60,586 nucleotides of DNA from Thermoactinospora rubra (GCF_002093975.1 NZ_KZ084328.1:2501-63086); one strand, 5' to 3'; shown: positions 25,898 to 37,576, counted from the stretch's first letter. The notes: generated by a model not told the origin, from the sequence alone. Program-made: numbers and translations.

Positions 25898-26036
25898 CGG
25901 GCGGGGACCCGCGCGCCTGAAAGGCAGGCCCGCCCGTCCACATGGGTCGGGTCCGCCCTGCCGCGATCACTGGGCCGCGGCGACGACGCTCCCTCTCCCG
26001 TGCCGCCGGCCGGGCCGGTGCGAATGGCCGGCCCGG
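25898..26036 (-). promoter_or_regulatory. two stem-loops between infC and rpmI
   Basis: Two hairpins occupy the unusually long (229-base) gap between infC and rpmI: CCGGGCCGG/CCGGCCCGG at 26010-26036, and CGGGCGGG/CCCGCCCG at 25898-25936, the latter ending about 30 bases before the rpmI start. In other bacteria L20 binds RNA folds in this position to control rpmI-rplT; a similar role here is inference. Confidence 0.45.
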
Positions 26037-26095
26037 TCGCGGCGCCTGGTCCTTGCGGAGGCTGGGGTGCCTGTAAGGCTAACCCGATCGGAGCG

Positions 26096-26683
26096 TCACG
26101 ACTCCTGGTCGCTGCGCTCCGCGCTCTCCCGCTGCGCCTTGGCGGCCGCCTTCTCGGCGCGCGCCTCGGCCTTCTTCTTGTGCGGTCCGATCACCATGAT
26201 CATGTTGCGGCCGTCCTGCTTGGGCTGGGACTCCACGAAACCCAGCTCGCTGACGTCCTCGGCCAGCTTCTGCAGCAGCCGGAAGCCCAGCTCCGGACGC
26301 GACTGCTCGCGACCGCGGAACATGATCGTCACCTTGACCTTGTCCCCCGCCTTGAGGAACCGCACCACGTGACCCTTCTTGGTCTCGTAGTCGTGCGGGT
26401 CGATCTTCGGCCGGAGCTTGATCTCCTTGATGATCGTGTGCGCCTGGTTCTTGCGCGCCTCGCGCGCCTTCATCGCGGACTCGTACTTGAACTTGCCGTA
26501 GTCCATGAGCTTGCACACCGGCGGTCTAGCCGTGGCCGCGACCTCGACGAGGTCGAGATCCGCCTCCTGGGCGAGCTTGAGAGCGTCGTGGATCGAGACG
26601 ATCCCGACCTGCTCGCCGTTGGGGCCGACGAGGCGAACCTCGGGCACACGGATGCGCTCGTTGATACGGAGCTCAGTGCTGAT
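26096..26683 (-). CDS. infC: translation initiation factor IF-3 (AUC start codon)
   Basis: 195 residues if started at the ATC at 26681-26683. AGGAGG is 4 bases upstream, and the protein then begins [17 protein letters not shown], exactly where IF-3 family homology begins. No ATG, GTG or TTG occurs in frame anywhere near this point. Domain N (residues 1-75), the linker [10 protein letters not shown] and domain C with [15 protein letters not shown] and FRGRE are all intact. IF-3 binds the 30S subunit and rejects non-canonical start codons, so an AUC start implies self-limiting translation as known for infC elsewhere. The tail (AERSDQES) is short and charged. Confidence 0.96.
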   Translation of the reverse strand: MSTELRINERIRVPEVRLVGPNGEQVGIVSIHDALKLAQEADLDLVEVAATARPPVCKLMDYGKFKYESAMKAREARKNQAHTIIKEIKLRPKIDPHDYETKKGHVVRFLKAGDKVKVTIMFRGREQSRPELGFRLLQKLAEDVSELGFVESQPKQDGRNMIMVIGPHKKKAEARAEKAAAKAQRESAERSDQES

Positions 26684-26740
26684 GGGGCCTCCTAGGTTTG
26701 CGATCCCTACGTGCTCGTCGTGGCTGGGGCCCTCGGAACC

Positions 26741-26807
26741 TCCCGGAAAACCCGAAAGCCCCGCACGTCGCGCATGCGGGGCCACTGAGCTCACGTGGTG
26801 TGAGCTC
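26741..26807 (-). promoter_or_regulatory. infC leader attenuator (two stem-loops, U-rich tail)
   Basis: Read leftward, the leader first forms GAGCTCAC-ACCAC-GTGAGCTC (26787-26807), then GCCCCGCA-N9-TGCGGGGC (26758-26782), immediately followed by TTTCGGGTTTT. The second hairpin with its U-rich tail has the form of an intrinsic terminator about 75 bases before the infC start. This suggests transcription attenuation of the IF-3/L35/L20 operon. Confidence 0.6.
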
Positions 26808-26918
26808 CCCGGAGCCAAGTCCGGCGTGATCCTGGACCCGGCCGCCTCTCGGCGACTCGGGTGGGAGGGAGACCTCCGCTTGCGCGTCCGGCAGGCATGC
26901 CAGACCGATCGACGAGCT

Positions 26919-26948
26919 ACGTTACCACAACCACGGCGAGTTGCCGAA
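26919..26948 (-). promoter_or_regulatory. candidate infC operon promoter
   Basis: Leftward -35 TTCGGC (26943-26948) and -10 TAACGT (26919-26924) are separated by 18 bases, which would give a leader of roughly 230 bases containing the two hairpins. The rest of the 343-base infC/antitoxin divergent region shows no gene. Confidence 0.4.
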
Positions 26949-27026
26949 TCTTCCCGCCCGGCGAGGCGGCTCCTGGAACGCTGGCCCAGGCGACAGGTTC
27001 CAGACAGGTCAGACAGGAGGCCGCCC

Positions 27027-27281
27027 ATGGGCACGTGGCAGGTGCGGGAGGCCCAGCGGCGCTTCGGCGAGGTGCTGCGCAAGGCACGCGACGAGGGGCC
27101 GCAGATCGTGATCAGGCATGGCGAGCAGGTGGCGGTCGTGCTGGCCATGGAGGAGTACCGGCGGCTGAAGGAGGGCGAGCCGGACTTCAAGGAGTTCCTC
27201 ATCTCAGGGCCCGGCCTCAGCGTGCTCGAGATCGAACGTTCTCGCGAACCGATCCGTCCCTTCGAACTCCCGGTGGTCTAG
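27027..27281 (+). CDS. Phd/YefM-type antitoxin, without an adjacent toxin
   Basis: 84 residues from an ATG with AGGAGG 6 bases upstream. The N-terminal dimerisation/DNA-binding fold of Phd/YefM antitoxins is clear: [20 protein letters not shown], then [24 protein letters not shown]. The C-terminal arm that would wrap a toxin is present ([20 protein letters not shown]). No PIN, Doc or RelE-like gene follows: the next 57 bases run into the convergent aroE end. It may be a solitary regulator, or pair with a toxin elsewhere. Confidence 0.88.
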   Translation: MGTWQVREAQRRFGEVLRKARDEGPQIVIRHGEQVAVVLAMEEYRRLKEGEPDFKEFLISGPGLSVLEIERSREPIRPFELPVV

Positions 27282-27338
27282 CCAGGCAGGCGTCGTCACG
27301 CGCGACGAAAAGGACTACGCGCATGGGAGCGCGGGCGC

Positions 27339-28202
27339 TCAACCCGTGGGAGTGGCCCGTCTGAGGAGTTCGGCCTCGCCCGCCGCCCGCATCGCCTCCA
27401 CCGGCACGTCCGCCCGCCCGGTCATCAGCTCCACCTGCCTGACCGCCTGGTGCAACAGCATGGCGAACCCGCCGACCACCTTCCCGCCCGCCTGCCGTAC
27501 GGCCAGCGCCGCCCGCGTGGGCCACGGCGAGTAGACCACGTCGAACAGGGCCGGCACCCCCGCCAGCCGGTCGGCGTAGGCGTCGGCCGCCCGGCCGGGC
27601 ACCGTGGAGACCACCAGGTCCACCTTGAGCAGCGCCTCCAGCGCCTCGAAGCGCTCCACCCGCAGGGCGACCCCCAGCCGCCGCGCCACGGCCGCGGTCT
27701 GTCCGGCCCGAGCCGGGTCGCGCACCACGAGGGTGACCTCGTCCAGGCCCAGGCCGCGCAGCGCCGCCAGCGCCGAGGCCGCCGTCGCGCCGCCGCCGAG
27801 GACGAGCGCGCTGCCCGGCGCCGGGACGCCCGCCTCGGCGAGCGCCCGCTCGATGCCGTAGACGTCGGTGTTGTCCCCGTGCCCGCGCCCGTCGCGGAAG
27901 ACCACCGTGTTGGCCCCGCCCACCTGCACCGCCAGCTCCGAGACGGTGTCCAGCAGCGGCAGCACCGCGCGCTTGAGCGGCATCGTCAGCGACAGCCCGG
28001 CCCAGGGCCGCGGGCCCGCCTGGCCGCGCACCGGCCGCAGCTGCGCCAGCAGGCCCGGCAGGCGCCGCTCGTCGCACTCGAACGCCTCGTAGGTCCAGCC
28101 CTCCAGCCCCATGGCCGCGTAGGCGGCCCGGTGCAGGTACGGCGAGAGCGAGTGCTCGATCGGCGATCCCAGCACCGCGGCCCGCATGCCCTCGCCCGTC
28201 AC
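27339..28202 (-). CDS. aroE: shikimate dehydrogenase
   Basis: 287 residues. The shikimate-binding half begins with AAVLGSPIEHSLSPYLHRAAY, contains SLTMPLKRAVLPLLD (catalytic Lys) and GANTVVFRDGRGHGDNTD (catalytic Asp), and the NADP half has LVLGGGATAASALAAL. Reduces 3-dehydroshikimate to shikimate. The GTG at 28202 has GGGAGG 5 bases upstream, whereas the ATG at 28187 has none. aroC, aroK and aroB, often just downstream in actinobacteria, are not here. Confidence 0.95.
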   Translation of the reverse strand: MTGEGMRAAVLGSPIEHSLSPYLHRAAYAAMGLEGWTYEAFECDERRLPGLLAQLRPVRGQAGPRPWAGLSLTMPLKRAVLPLLDTVSELAVQVGGANTVVFRDGRGHGDNTDVYGIERALAEAGVPAPGSALVLGGGATAASALAALRGLGLDEVTLVVRDPARAGQTAAVARRLGVALRVERFEALEALLKVDLVVSTVPGRAADAYADRLAGVPALFDVVYSPWPTRAALAVRQAGGKVVGGFAMLLHQAVRQVELMTGRADVPVEAMRAAGEAELLRRATPTG

Positions 28203-28262
28203 GCTTCCTCCCGCTGCTCAGGCCCGCTCCTCAGGCGGCTCCTTGGGTGACGGGACAGGACT

Positions 28263-29381
28263 CTACTGGCTGTTCTGGTTGAGCTTCTGCTCCAGCCTGC
28301 GGAACTCGGCCTCGGTGGAGGCGAACTCGGTGACGTTGCTCTTGGGGTCGGTGGCCACGAACCACAGCCAGTCGCCCTTGGCGGGGTTGAGCGCCGCCTC
28401 CAGCGCGTGCTCGCCCGGGTTGGCGATGGGACCGGCGGGCAGCCCGTGGTGGTAGTACGTGTTGTACTTGGAGGGGTTCTTGGTCTCCTCGTGCGTGGCG
28501 CGCGTGCCGTACTTGCCCAGCGCGTACATGACCGTGCTGTCCATCTGCAGCTTCATGGGCGGCTCGCGGTTGAGCCGGTTGTAGATCACCCGGGCGATCT
28601 TGGGCATGTCCTCGTGACGGCCCGCCTCCGCCTGCACGATGCTGGCGACGATCACGATCTGGTGCGGGGTGTAGCCCAGCTTCCTGGCGCCCGCCTCGAG
28701 CCCGACCTCCTGGGCCGCGTCGTTGAACCGGTCGACCATCCTCGCCAGGATCTGCTGCGGCTTGGCCTGGGGCTGGAACTCGTAGGTGGCGGGGAACAGG
28801 TAGCCCTCCACGCCCTTGGCGTACTGCGGCAGGCCCAGCGCCTCGGCGTCCTTGGCCGCGGCCTGGAACTCCTTGACCGGCTTGCCGGTCGCCTTGGCCA
28901 GCGTGGCGAGGGTGTCGGAGGCCCGCAGCCCCTCCTTGATCAGCACGGTCGTGCGCAGCCTGTTGCCGGAGTCGAGCATCGCCACGGCGTTGGCGGCCGA
29001 CATGCGCTTGCGCAGCGTGTAGGTGCCGGGGTGGAGGGCGTCGCTCTTGCCGGCGGCGGTGACGGCGTTGGTGAACGCGCGGGCGCTGGCCACCACGTCG
29101 AGCCGTTCGAGCGTCTGGGCGACGTCGGCGGCGGTCTCGCCGGGCTTGATCTCGACGGTCACCTCGCCGGTGCCCTGGCCGGTGTAGTCCTTGGGCACGA
29201 GGGCGTCGCTCAGCCACAGGTAGGCGTAGTAGCCGCCGCCGCCGACGATGCCGAACAGGACGATGAAGGCGAGCAGCGGGGCCAGGAAGCGTCCTCGCCG
29301 CTGGCGACGCCGGCGACGGCGGGCCGCCCGTCTGCCGCGCGGCTCGCTGCCGAGCATGGTGTCGAGATCGAGATCGTTCAT
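28263..29381 (-). CDS. mltG: endolytic murein transglycosylase MltG (first of two)
   Basis: 372 residues. A short, very basic cytoplasmic N-terminus (RRAARRRRRRQRRGR) precedes one membrane helix (about 33-56), a LysM-like domain (TVEIKPGETAADVAQTLERL) and the YceG/MltG catalytic domain. The catalytic glutamate is E252 in ASIVQAEAGR; LQMDSTVMYALGKY and YNTYYHHGLPAGPIANPG are conserved. MltG cuts nascent peptidoglycan strands at the membrane. A TTG at 29396 is an alternative start. Confidence 0.94.
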   Translation of the reverse strand: MNDLDLDTMLGSEPRGRRAARRRRRRQRRGRFLAPLLAFIVLFGIVGGGGYYAYLWLSDALVPKDYTGQGTGEVTVEIKPGETAADVAQTLERLDVVASARAFTNAVTAAGKSDALHPGTYTLRKRMSAANAVAMLDSGNRLRTTVLIKEGLRASDTLATLAKATGKPVKEFQAAAKDAEALGLPQYAKGVEGYLFPATYEFQPQAKPQQILARMVDRFNDAAQEVGLEAGARKLGYTPHQIVIVASIVQAEAGRHEDMPKIARVIYNRLNREPPMKLQMDSTVMYALGKYGTRATHEETKNPSKYNTYYHHGLPAGPIANPGEHALEAALNPAKGDWLWFVATDPKSNVTEFASTEAEFRRLEQKLNQNSQ

Positions 29382-29634
29382 AGCTGCGGTCGCCAATCTC
29401 CCGGTCGGGCCCGGTCGGCGTCAAGGGCATCGGCCAAACCGGTTGGGGGAACCGAGTCAGACGTGCGGAGCCGCCGGCCAGATACAGGTGACCAGCGGAT
29501 ATCACTCAGGGTAGTCATGCTACGGGAAGGGGCCCGCCGCGGGGGCAAAGGGGGTGGCACGGTGCCGGAAAGGGAAGCCTGACCTCCGGCCGCGGTCTCC
29601 CGCGGTGGACGGGTGGGGCTCGGCGCCGTATGCA

Positions 29635-30762
29635 TCAACCTTTCCCGAGGTATTCGTTGAGCTCTTCCCGGTATCTCACGAAGTCACTCTCTTTGTCAGT
29701 GAATTTGGTGATTCTATGCGCTGGATTGGTTGTCACGAACCACAACCAGCGCCCTTCGGCCGGGTCGAGCGCGGCCGTCAGCGCCTTGCGCCCCGGATGG
29801 GCGATGGGGCCCGGCGGCAGCCCCCTGTGGCGATAGGTGTTGTACGGCGAGGCGATCCGCGTGTCGGCCTCGGTGAGGCGGAGGGTGTGCCTGCGCTGCG
29901 CGTACAGGACCGTGCTGCACATCTCCAGCGGCCGGCCGGCCTTCAGGCGGTTGTAGATCACGCGGGCGATCCTGGGGTAGTCGGCGTCGGAGCCGCCCTC
30001 CGCCTGGACGATCGCGGCCACCGTGACGACCTCGGCGGGCGTCAGCCGTACGGCGGCGGCCCGCTCGGCCAGCCGCAGCTCGGCGGCCACCTCGGCGAAG
30101 CGGTCCGCCATGGCCTGCAGCACCTCGGCGGCGCTCGCGCCGGGCTCGAACTCGTAGGTGGCCGGGAACAGGTAGCCCTCCAGGCCGCCGGCGTACGGCG
30201 GCAGGTTCACCTCCGCCCGCAGGAACGCCTCCCGCGGGATGCCCGTCGCCTTGGCGAGCAGGGTGAGGACCTCGGTCAGGCGCAGCCCCTCGGGGACCGT
30301 GACGCGGGTGACCACCCGGGAGCCGGGGGCCGTCAGCAGGTCGAGGGCCCGTGCGGCGGCCATCGTCCTGCGCAGCCGGTAGTGGCCGGGGTGCAGGCTG
30401 CCGGCCCGCCCGGCCTCCTGTGCGGCGTTGGCGAAGGACCGGGCGCTCGCCACCACCCCGGCCTCGGCCAGCAGGCGGCCGACGTCCTGGGCGCTCGCGC
30501 CGACCGGGATGGCGACGGTGACCGTGCCGCTGCCCTCGCCGTCGTAGTCGGCGGGGGCGAGGTACGGCTTGAGCACCAGGAAGGCGGCCGTGCCGAGCGC
30601 CGCCGCGCACGCCCCGGCGGCGGCCAGCAGGCGCCCGCGCCAGACTCTCGCCGAACCGCGTGGATCCGGCGTCGTAGGCATCTCGGACCCCGGCGGGCTC
30701 GGCGCCCTGTCCTCCAGGCCGCATGAGAGCGACGTCGCGGAGGGGTGGCGCGGCTCAGGCAT
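29635..30762 (-). CDS. MltG paralogue (second of two, tandem)
   Basis: 375 residues with the same layout as the neighbour: membrane helix (about 45-66), LysM-like domain ([20 protein letters not shown]) and an MltG catalytic domain with E255 in [10 protein letters not shown]. The motif LQMDST of the neighbour is replaced by LEMCST, and the glycine-rich site is [10 protein letters not shown], so the two copies have diverged considerably but keep the catalytic glutamate. The start at 30762 overlaps the ruvX end by 8 bases; an internal ATG at 30681 is possible. A 253-base gap with no supported feature separates it from mltG. Confidence 0.88.
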   Translation of the reverse strand: MPEPRHPSATSLSCGLEDRAPSPPGSEMPTTPDPRGSARVWRGRLLAAAGACAAALGTAAFLVLKPYLAPADYDGEGSGTVTVAIPVGASAQDVGRLLAEAGVVASARSFANAAQEAGRAGSLHPGHYRLRRTMAAARALDLLTAPGSRVVTRVTVPEGLRLTEVLTLLAKATGIPREAFLRAEVNLPPYAGGLEGYLFPATYEFEPGASAAEVLQAMADRFAEVAAELRLAERAAAVRLTPAEVVTVAAIVQAEGGSDADYPRIARVIYNRLKAGRPLEMCSTVLYAQRRHTLRLTEADTRIASPYNTYRHRGLPPGPIAHPGRKALTAALDPAEGRWLWFVTTNPAHRITKFTDKESDFVRYREELNEYLGKG

Positions 30763-31240
30763 CGGGTGACCCGCCGGCCGCCGCGGCGGGCGGGTCGGCG
30801 GGTCTGCCCGGCGGTCTGCCGGAGGCGCGCTCGGCGTCCAGCGCGTCCTGCAGCAGCACGACGGCCGCCGCCTGGTCGACGACGGCGCGCTGCTTGCCGG
30901 CCTTCACGCCGCTGGCCCGCAGACCCTGCTGGGCCGCGACCGTGGTGAGCCGCTCGTCGAACAGCCGCACCGGGACCGGCGCCAGCCGTACGGCCAGCCG
31001 CGCGGCGAACGCGCGGGCGGCGGCGGCGGCCTGCCCCTCGCGGCCCGACAGCGACGTGGGCAGCCCGACGATCACCTCGATCGCCGCGTGCTCCTCGCAC
31101 AGCGCGGCCAGCCGGTCCAGGTCGCCGCGGCCCCGGCGGACGGTCTCCACCGGCGTGGCCAGCAGCCCCGAGGGGTCGCAGCGGGCCACGCCGATGCGGA
31201 CGGAACCGACGTCGACGCCGAGCCTGACGCCCTGGCGCAT
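30755..31240 (-). CDS. ruvX: Holliday junction resolvase-like protein RuvX (YqgF family)
   Basis: 161 residues with RNase H-fold landmarks: [46 protein letters not shown] and the final [14 protein letters not shown] acidic pair. YqgF proteins process 16S rRNA ends in bacteria; the older name reflects similarity to RuvC. The C-terminal 25 residues are Pro/Ala-rich and probably disordered. It starts 1 base after the alaS stop. Confidence 0.93.
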   Translation of the reverse strand: MRQGVRLGVDVGSVRIGVARCDPSGLLATPVETVRRGRGDLDRLAALCEEHAAIEVIVGLPTSLSGREGQAAAAARAFAARLAVRLAPVPVRLFDERLTTVAAQQGLRASGVKAGKQRAVVDQAAAVVLLQDALDAERASGRPPGRPADPPAAAAGGSPDA

Positions 31241-31241
31241 G

Positions 31242-33914
<2,673 letters not shown>

Positions 33915-33934
33915 GTCTCGGCCATCCTTTTCTG

Positions 33935-34156
33935 TCAGTCGGTGGTGTCGAGCCTAAAACGGGCCCGCAACTCGTTTTCGCGCTCGGCGGCCTCGTCGAG
34001 CGCGGTCGCAGTAAAGTCTCTCACCTGAGCCAGCATGCTCACCGCCCGATCGGCCGTGCGCCGGGCGACGTGCTGCGGGTGCAGGGCCTGGAGCTTGCGC
34101 ATCACCCAGACGGCCAGGGCGGCGCCCAGGCCGATGTAGAACAGGCGCCTGATCAT
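33935..34156 (-). CDS. small membrane-anchored protein (DUF6167-like)
   Basis: 73 residues: one N-terminal membrane helix ([15 protein letters not shown]) followed by an amphipathic, probably helical tail. Small proteins of this type are regularly found directly before alaS in actinobacteria; their role is unknown. The start overlaps the stop of the preceding DUF948 gene as ATGA and its end is 20 bases from alaS. Confidence 0.85.
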   Translation of the reverse strand: MIRRLFYIGLGAALAVWVMRKLQALHPQHVARRTADRAVSMLAQVRDFTATALDEAAERENELRARFRLDTTD

Positions 34157-34533
34157 CGCCGCCGCCCGGGCAGCGCGCGCGGGGTCTTGCGCGCCCTCAG
34201 CGCCGCGGCGATGCCGTGCAGCAGCGCCGACAGCTTCACCAGCGGCCCGGTGAACAGCGTCTGGGTCAGCGCGCTCACCTTGGCTGCGTGGCCGCTGACC
34301 TGCTTGATGTCCTTGGCGATCGCCTCGACCGCCACCAGCTGGCGGTTGGTCTCGTTGACGGTGAGCGACACGTCCTCCAGCAGCGGCACCACGCGCTTGC
34401 CCAGGTCGGAGACCATCTTGGTGGTCTCGGTCAGCAGCCGGGCGAGCTTGAGCAGCACCATGGCAAGAAAGCCGACGAGGATCGCCCAGAAGATGACGGC
34501 GACCAGGCCGGCGACCTCTCCCGCGGTAAGCAT
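34153..34533 (-). CDS. DUF948-family membrane protein
   Basis: 126 residues. One membrane helix near the N-terminus (VAGLVAVIFWAILVGFLAMVLLKL) followed by a long, heptad-like helical region (residues about 35-100), as in DUF948 proteins and general-stress YtxG-like proteins. No enzyme motif. It is co-transcribed with the DUF6167-like gene and alaS. Confidence 0.85.
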   Translation of the reverse strand: MLTAGEVAGLVAVIFWAILVGFLAMVLLKLARLLTETTKMVSDLGKRVVPLLEDVSLTVNETNRQLVAVEAIAKDIKQVSGHAAKVSALTQTLFTGPLVKLSALLHGIAAALRARKTPRALPGRRR

Positions 34534-34573
34534 CAGCGGATCCGTCCCCAGTAGACAGCGGTGAAGCAAGACC

Positions 34574-34732
34574 CTATCGCGAGCGGACCAGTTCCACCTC
34601 GAACCCGGCGTCGTTCTCCAGGTAGGCGGCGTAGTGGCCGGGCCGCATCCTGTCGTACGGCTCCCGCACCACGTCGGGCGACTCCTCCAGGGCGACGTAG
34701 GCGGGGCCGTGCTTGCAGGACCGGCCGCACTC
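34574..34732 (-). CDS. short conserved-looking frame with no standard start codon
   Basis: A 52-residue frame reads [19 protein letters not shown]... and ends PGHYAAYLENDAGFEVELVRSR before TAG at 34574. Composition, codon use and an unbroken fold-like pattern look protein-coding. No ATG, GTG or TTG precedes it in frame; the ATG that overlaps the rarA stop (34734-34732) is in a different frame. Either a one-base deletion has broken the gene at its start, or a non-standard start is used. It lies between rarA and the DUF948 gene. Confidence 0.5.
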   Translation of the reverse strand, partial: ECGRSCKHGPAYVALEESPDVVREPYDRMRPGHYAAYLENDAGFEVELVRSR

Positions 34733-36032
34733 ATTCCCCCCGCAGGAACGACCGGATCTTCGCCCAGCGCTCGGCCACCGGCGCCTCGGCCCCGTGCCGG
34801 GTGGGCTGGTAGTAGCGGCGCTCGCGCACCTCCGCGGGGGCGTAGTCCTGGCGGACCAGGCCGTGCTCGAAGTCGTGGGGGTACTTGTAGCCCTCGCCGT
34901 GGCCGAGCCCGGCGGCCCCGGGGTAGTGCGCGTCGCGCAGGTGGCCGGGCACCTGGCCGATGAGCCCCCTGCGCACGTCGGCCGTGGCGGCGCCGATGGC
35001 CTTGACCACGGCGTTGGACTTGGGGGCCGTAGCGCAGTGGATCACCGCGTGCGCCAGGTTGATGCCGGCCTCGGGCAGCCCGATCAGCTGGACGGCCTGC
35101 GCCGCGGCCACGGCGGTCTGCAGGCACGTGGGGTCGGCCATGCCGACGTCCTCGGAGGCGAAGATGACGACGCGGCGGGCGATGAACCGCGGGTCCTCCC
35201 CCGCCTCGATCATCCTGGCCAGGTAGTGGAGGGCGGCGTCGGCGTCGGAACCGCGCATGGACTTGATGAAGGCGCTGACCACGTCGTAGTGCTGGTCGCC
35301 CTGCCGGTCGTAGCGGACGGCCGCCTTGTCGGCCGCCCGTTCCACCACCTCGACGGTGATCTCGTCGGCCAGCAGCGCGGCGGCCTCCAGGTAGGTCAGC
35401 GACCGGCGGGCGTCGCCGCCGGCCAGCCGTACCAGATGGTCCAGGGCCTCGGGGGCCAGCCGCGCGCGCCCGGCCAGCCCGCGCTCGTCCTCCAGGGCCC
35501 GCTCGATCACGACCTGGATGTCGGCGTCGGCCAGCGGCTCCAGCGTCAGCAGCAGCGAGCGCGACAGCAGCGGCGAGATGACCGAGAAGTACGGGTTCTC
35601 CGTCGTGGCGCCGATGAAGGTGACCCAGCGGTTCTCCACCGCGGGCAGCAGCGCGTCCTGCTGGGCCTTGTTGAAGCGGTGGACCTCGTCGACGAACAGC
35701 ACGGTCTGGCGGCCGGTCAGGCCGAGCTCGCGGCGGGCGTGGTCGATGGCGGCGCGGACGTCCTTGACGCCGGCCGAGACGGCGGAGATCTCCACGAAGC
35801 GGCGTTTGGTGACCCCCGCCACCACGTAGGCGAGGGTCGTCTTGCCGGTGCCGGGCGGCCCCCACAGGAACAGCGACATGGGCGCGTCGCTCTCCACGAG
35901 CCTGCGCAACGGCGTGCCCGGCCCCAGCAGGTGGCGCTGGCCGACCACCTCGTCGAGGCTGCGCGGCCGCATGCGGACCGCGAGAGGTTGTGGTGTGGCC
36001 TCCTCAGCCGCGGAATCGAACAGACTCTCCAC
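34731..36032 (-). CDS. rarA: replication-associated recombination protein RarA (MgsA)
   Basis: 433 residues. AAA+ ATPase with Walker [10 protein letters not shown] at 58-66, Walker [17 protein letters not shown], sensor and arginine finger region, and the C-terminal MgsA tetramerisation domain ([10 protein letters not shown] onward). RarA acts at stalled replication forks and on single-stranded gaps. It lies 9 bases after the DUF2231 gene. Confidence 0.95.
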   Translation of the reverse strand: MESLFDSAAEEATPQPLAVRMRPRSLDEVVGQRHLLGPGTPLRRLVESDAPMSLFLWGPPGTGKTTLAYVVAGVTKRRFVEISAVSAGVKDVRAAIDHARRELGLTGRQTVLFVDEVHRFNKAQQDALLPAVENRWVTFIGATTENPYFSVISPLLSRSLLLTLEPLADADIQVVIERALEDERGLAGRARLAPEALDHLVRLAGGDARRSLTYLEAAALLADEITVEVVERAADKAAVRYDRQGDQHYDVVSAFIKSMRGSDADAALHYLARMIEAGEDPRFIARRVVIFASEDVGMADPTCLQTAVAAAQAVQLIGLPEAGINLAHAVIHCATAPKSNAVVKAIGAATADVRRGLIGQVPGHLRDAHYPGAAGLGHGEGYKYPHDFEHGLVRQDYAPAEVRERRYYQPTRHGAEAPVAERWAKIRSFLRGE

Positions 36033-36041
36033 AACGCGAGA

Positions 36042-36494
36042 CTACAGTCCCCACACGGCCCTCGCTCCCGAGTCGCCGGCGCGGAAGACGTAGTAGCCGG
36101 CCACCGCCGCCAGCACCACCGTGGTCGCCGAGAACACCAGCTGCAGGCGCTTGTCGCGGCGGCCGGCGAAGACCATGAGCAGCGCCGAGACGCCCAGCCC
36201 GAGCGCGGCGTACAGCAACGGCGTGGCGAAGCTCTGGTGGACCTCGATGCGCTGGGCCAGCACGCCGTCCGCGGAGGCGAAGCGCGCCCGCTCCAGCGCC
36301 TCGCCGCTCTGCTTGGCCGCGAAGACCGTCGCGGGCACGATCACCGCCAGCGCGGCGACGGCCCAGGCCGCCATGGGGCGGAAGCGGGGCGCCAGCGCGT
36401 AGCCGAGCGCCAGCAGGCACAGCAGCGGCGTCAGCACGACGGCCGCGTGGACGATGAGGGGGTGGGCGGGCAGGCCGAGGATTTCGTCGAACAT
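36042..36494 (-). CDS. DUF2231-like four-helix membrane protein
   Basis: 150 residues with four membrane helices. The opening GLPAHPLIVHAAVVLTPLL is the hallmark of DUF2231 proteins, in which the histidines are candidate haem or metal ligands. The ATG at 36494 has AAGGA four bases upstream. Function is unknown. First gene of the rarA-alaS-aroE transcript. Confidence 0.85.
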   Translation of the reverse strand: MFDEILGLPAHPLIVHAAVVLTPLLCLLALGYALAPRFRPMAAWAVAALAVIVPATVFAAKQSGEALERARFASADGVLAQRIEVHQSFATPLLYAALGLGVSALLMVFAGRRDKRLQLVFSATTVVLAAVAGYYVFRAGDSGARAVWGL

Positions 36495-36649
36495 GTCTTC
36501 CTTACGGATCTGCGGGGCCGTCGGTTCCGGCTGCATCACAACCGTGATGCACATTGTCGCCTTCCGTCACTTACGTCCAGCACATCCCAACGGCCGGTAG
36601 CATGCGCGAAGCAGTTCGGTCATGTGTCGGCGAAACTGGAGGAGAAGCG

Positions 36650-37552
36650 GTGAGCGGCGAAGACCGCCTGAGCCAGCTGGCGCAGGAGCACAAGAAGCGT
36701 CAGGCGCAGCGCGCGGCCGAGGAGAAGGCCGCCCGGGGCAAGCGGAACGCCGTCATCGGTGCCGTCGTGGCTCTCGTGGTGGTGGCGGCCGGCGTCACGG
36801 CCGCCGTCACGCTGACCGGCGGCGACGCGAAGGAACCGGCGGCGCGGGCGGCGGTCACCCCGACGCCCGACCCCACGCAGGCGCCCAACGCGCTGGCGAG
36901 CGACCCACCGGCCAGGAAGGGCCCGGTGACCTGCAACTACACCAAGGACACCACCGACGTGCCGAAGAAGTTCGTCGGCATGCCGCCTCGCAAGGCCAAC
37001 CCCAAGTACACCAAGATGACCGTCGTCACCAACCGCGGCGACATCGAGATCGAGCTCGACCCGCAGACGACGCCGTGCACGATCAACTCCATGGCGTTCC
37101 TGGCCAAGAAGAACTTCTACGACAACACGCGCTGCCACCGGCTGGTCAAGCCGGAGCACGCGGGCGTGTACCTGCTGCAGTGCGGCGACCCGCAGGCCAA
37201 GGGCGACGGCAAGAACCCCACCGACGGCACCGGCACCGCGGGCTACTTCATCCCCGACGAGGCCATCGGCACGGTGGCCTACACCAAGGGCGTGGTCTTC
37301 ATGACCCAGCCCGGCCAGGAGGCGACGAACATGAGCAGCAGCCAGTTCGCCGTCTCCCTGGACGACATCAACGCCACCCTGCCCGAGGGCTACATCCCGC
37401 TCGGCATGGTCACCAAGGGCCTGGAGTGGATCTACCAGGTCGCCGACCAGGGCGTCATCGAGAACCCCAACGACGTCACCGGCACCGAGGGCGGCTCCAC
37501 CGCGCCCAGGCTCCCGATCGTCATCAAGGACGTACGGCTCAGCACGAAGTGA
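36650..37552 (+). CDS. membrane-anchored cyclophilin-type peptidyl-prolyl isomerase
   Basis: 300 residues. Charged N-terminal region (LSQLAQEHKKRQAQRAAEEK), one membrane helix (about 41-62), a Pro/Ala linker and a cyclophilin domain (about 120-300): VVTNRGDIEIELD, FLAKKNFYDNTRCHRLV, LQCGDP and a late core QFAVSLDD. The isomerase faces outside the membrane. GTG start has GGAGGAG 5 bases upstream. A close paralogue is at 42650-43516. Divergent from the DUF2231 gene. Confidence 0.93.
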   Translation: MSGEDRLSQLAQEHKKRQAQRAAEEKAARGKRNAVIGAVVALVVVAAGVTAAVTLTGGDAKEPAARAAVTPTPDPTQAPNALASDPPARKGPVTCNYTKDTTDVPKKFVGMPPRKANPKYTKMTVVTNRGDIEIELDPQTTPCTINSMAFLAKKNFYDNTRCHRLVKPEHAGVYLLQCGDPQAKGDGKNPTDGTGTAGYFIPDEAIGTVAYTKGVVFMTQPGQEATNMSSSQFAVSLDDINATLPEGYIPLGMVTKGLEWIYQVADQGVIENPNDVTGTEGGSTAPRLPIVIKDVRLSTK

Positions 37553-37576
37553 TCGCCGGGGAGGCAGAGTGGAGGC

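Noticed and set aside
27323..27364. Tiny frame MGARALNPWEWPV after the antitoxin, considered as a toxin
   Set aside because: Only 13 residues, no ribosome-binding site, and it overlaps the end of aroE.
29382..29634. Search for a gene or clear promoter between the two mltG copies
   Set aside because: Only weak promoter-like boxes with poor spacing were seen; nothing could be supported.
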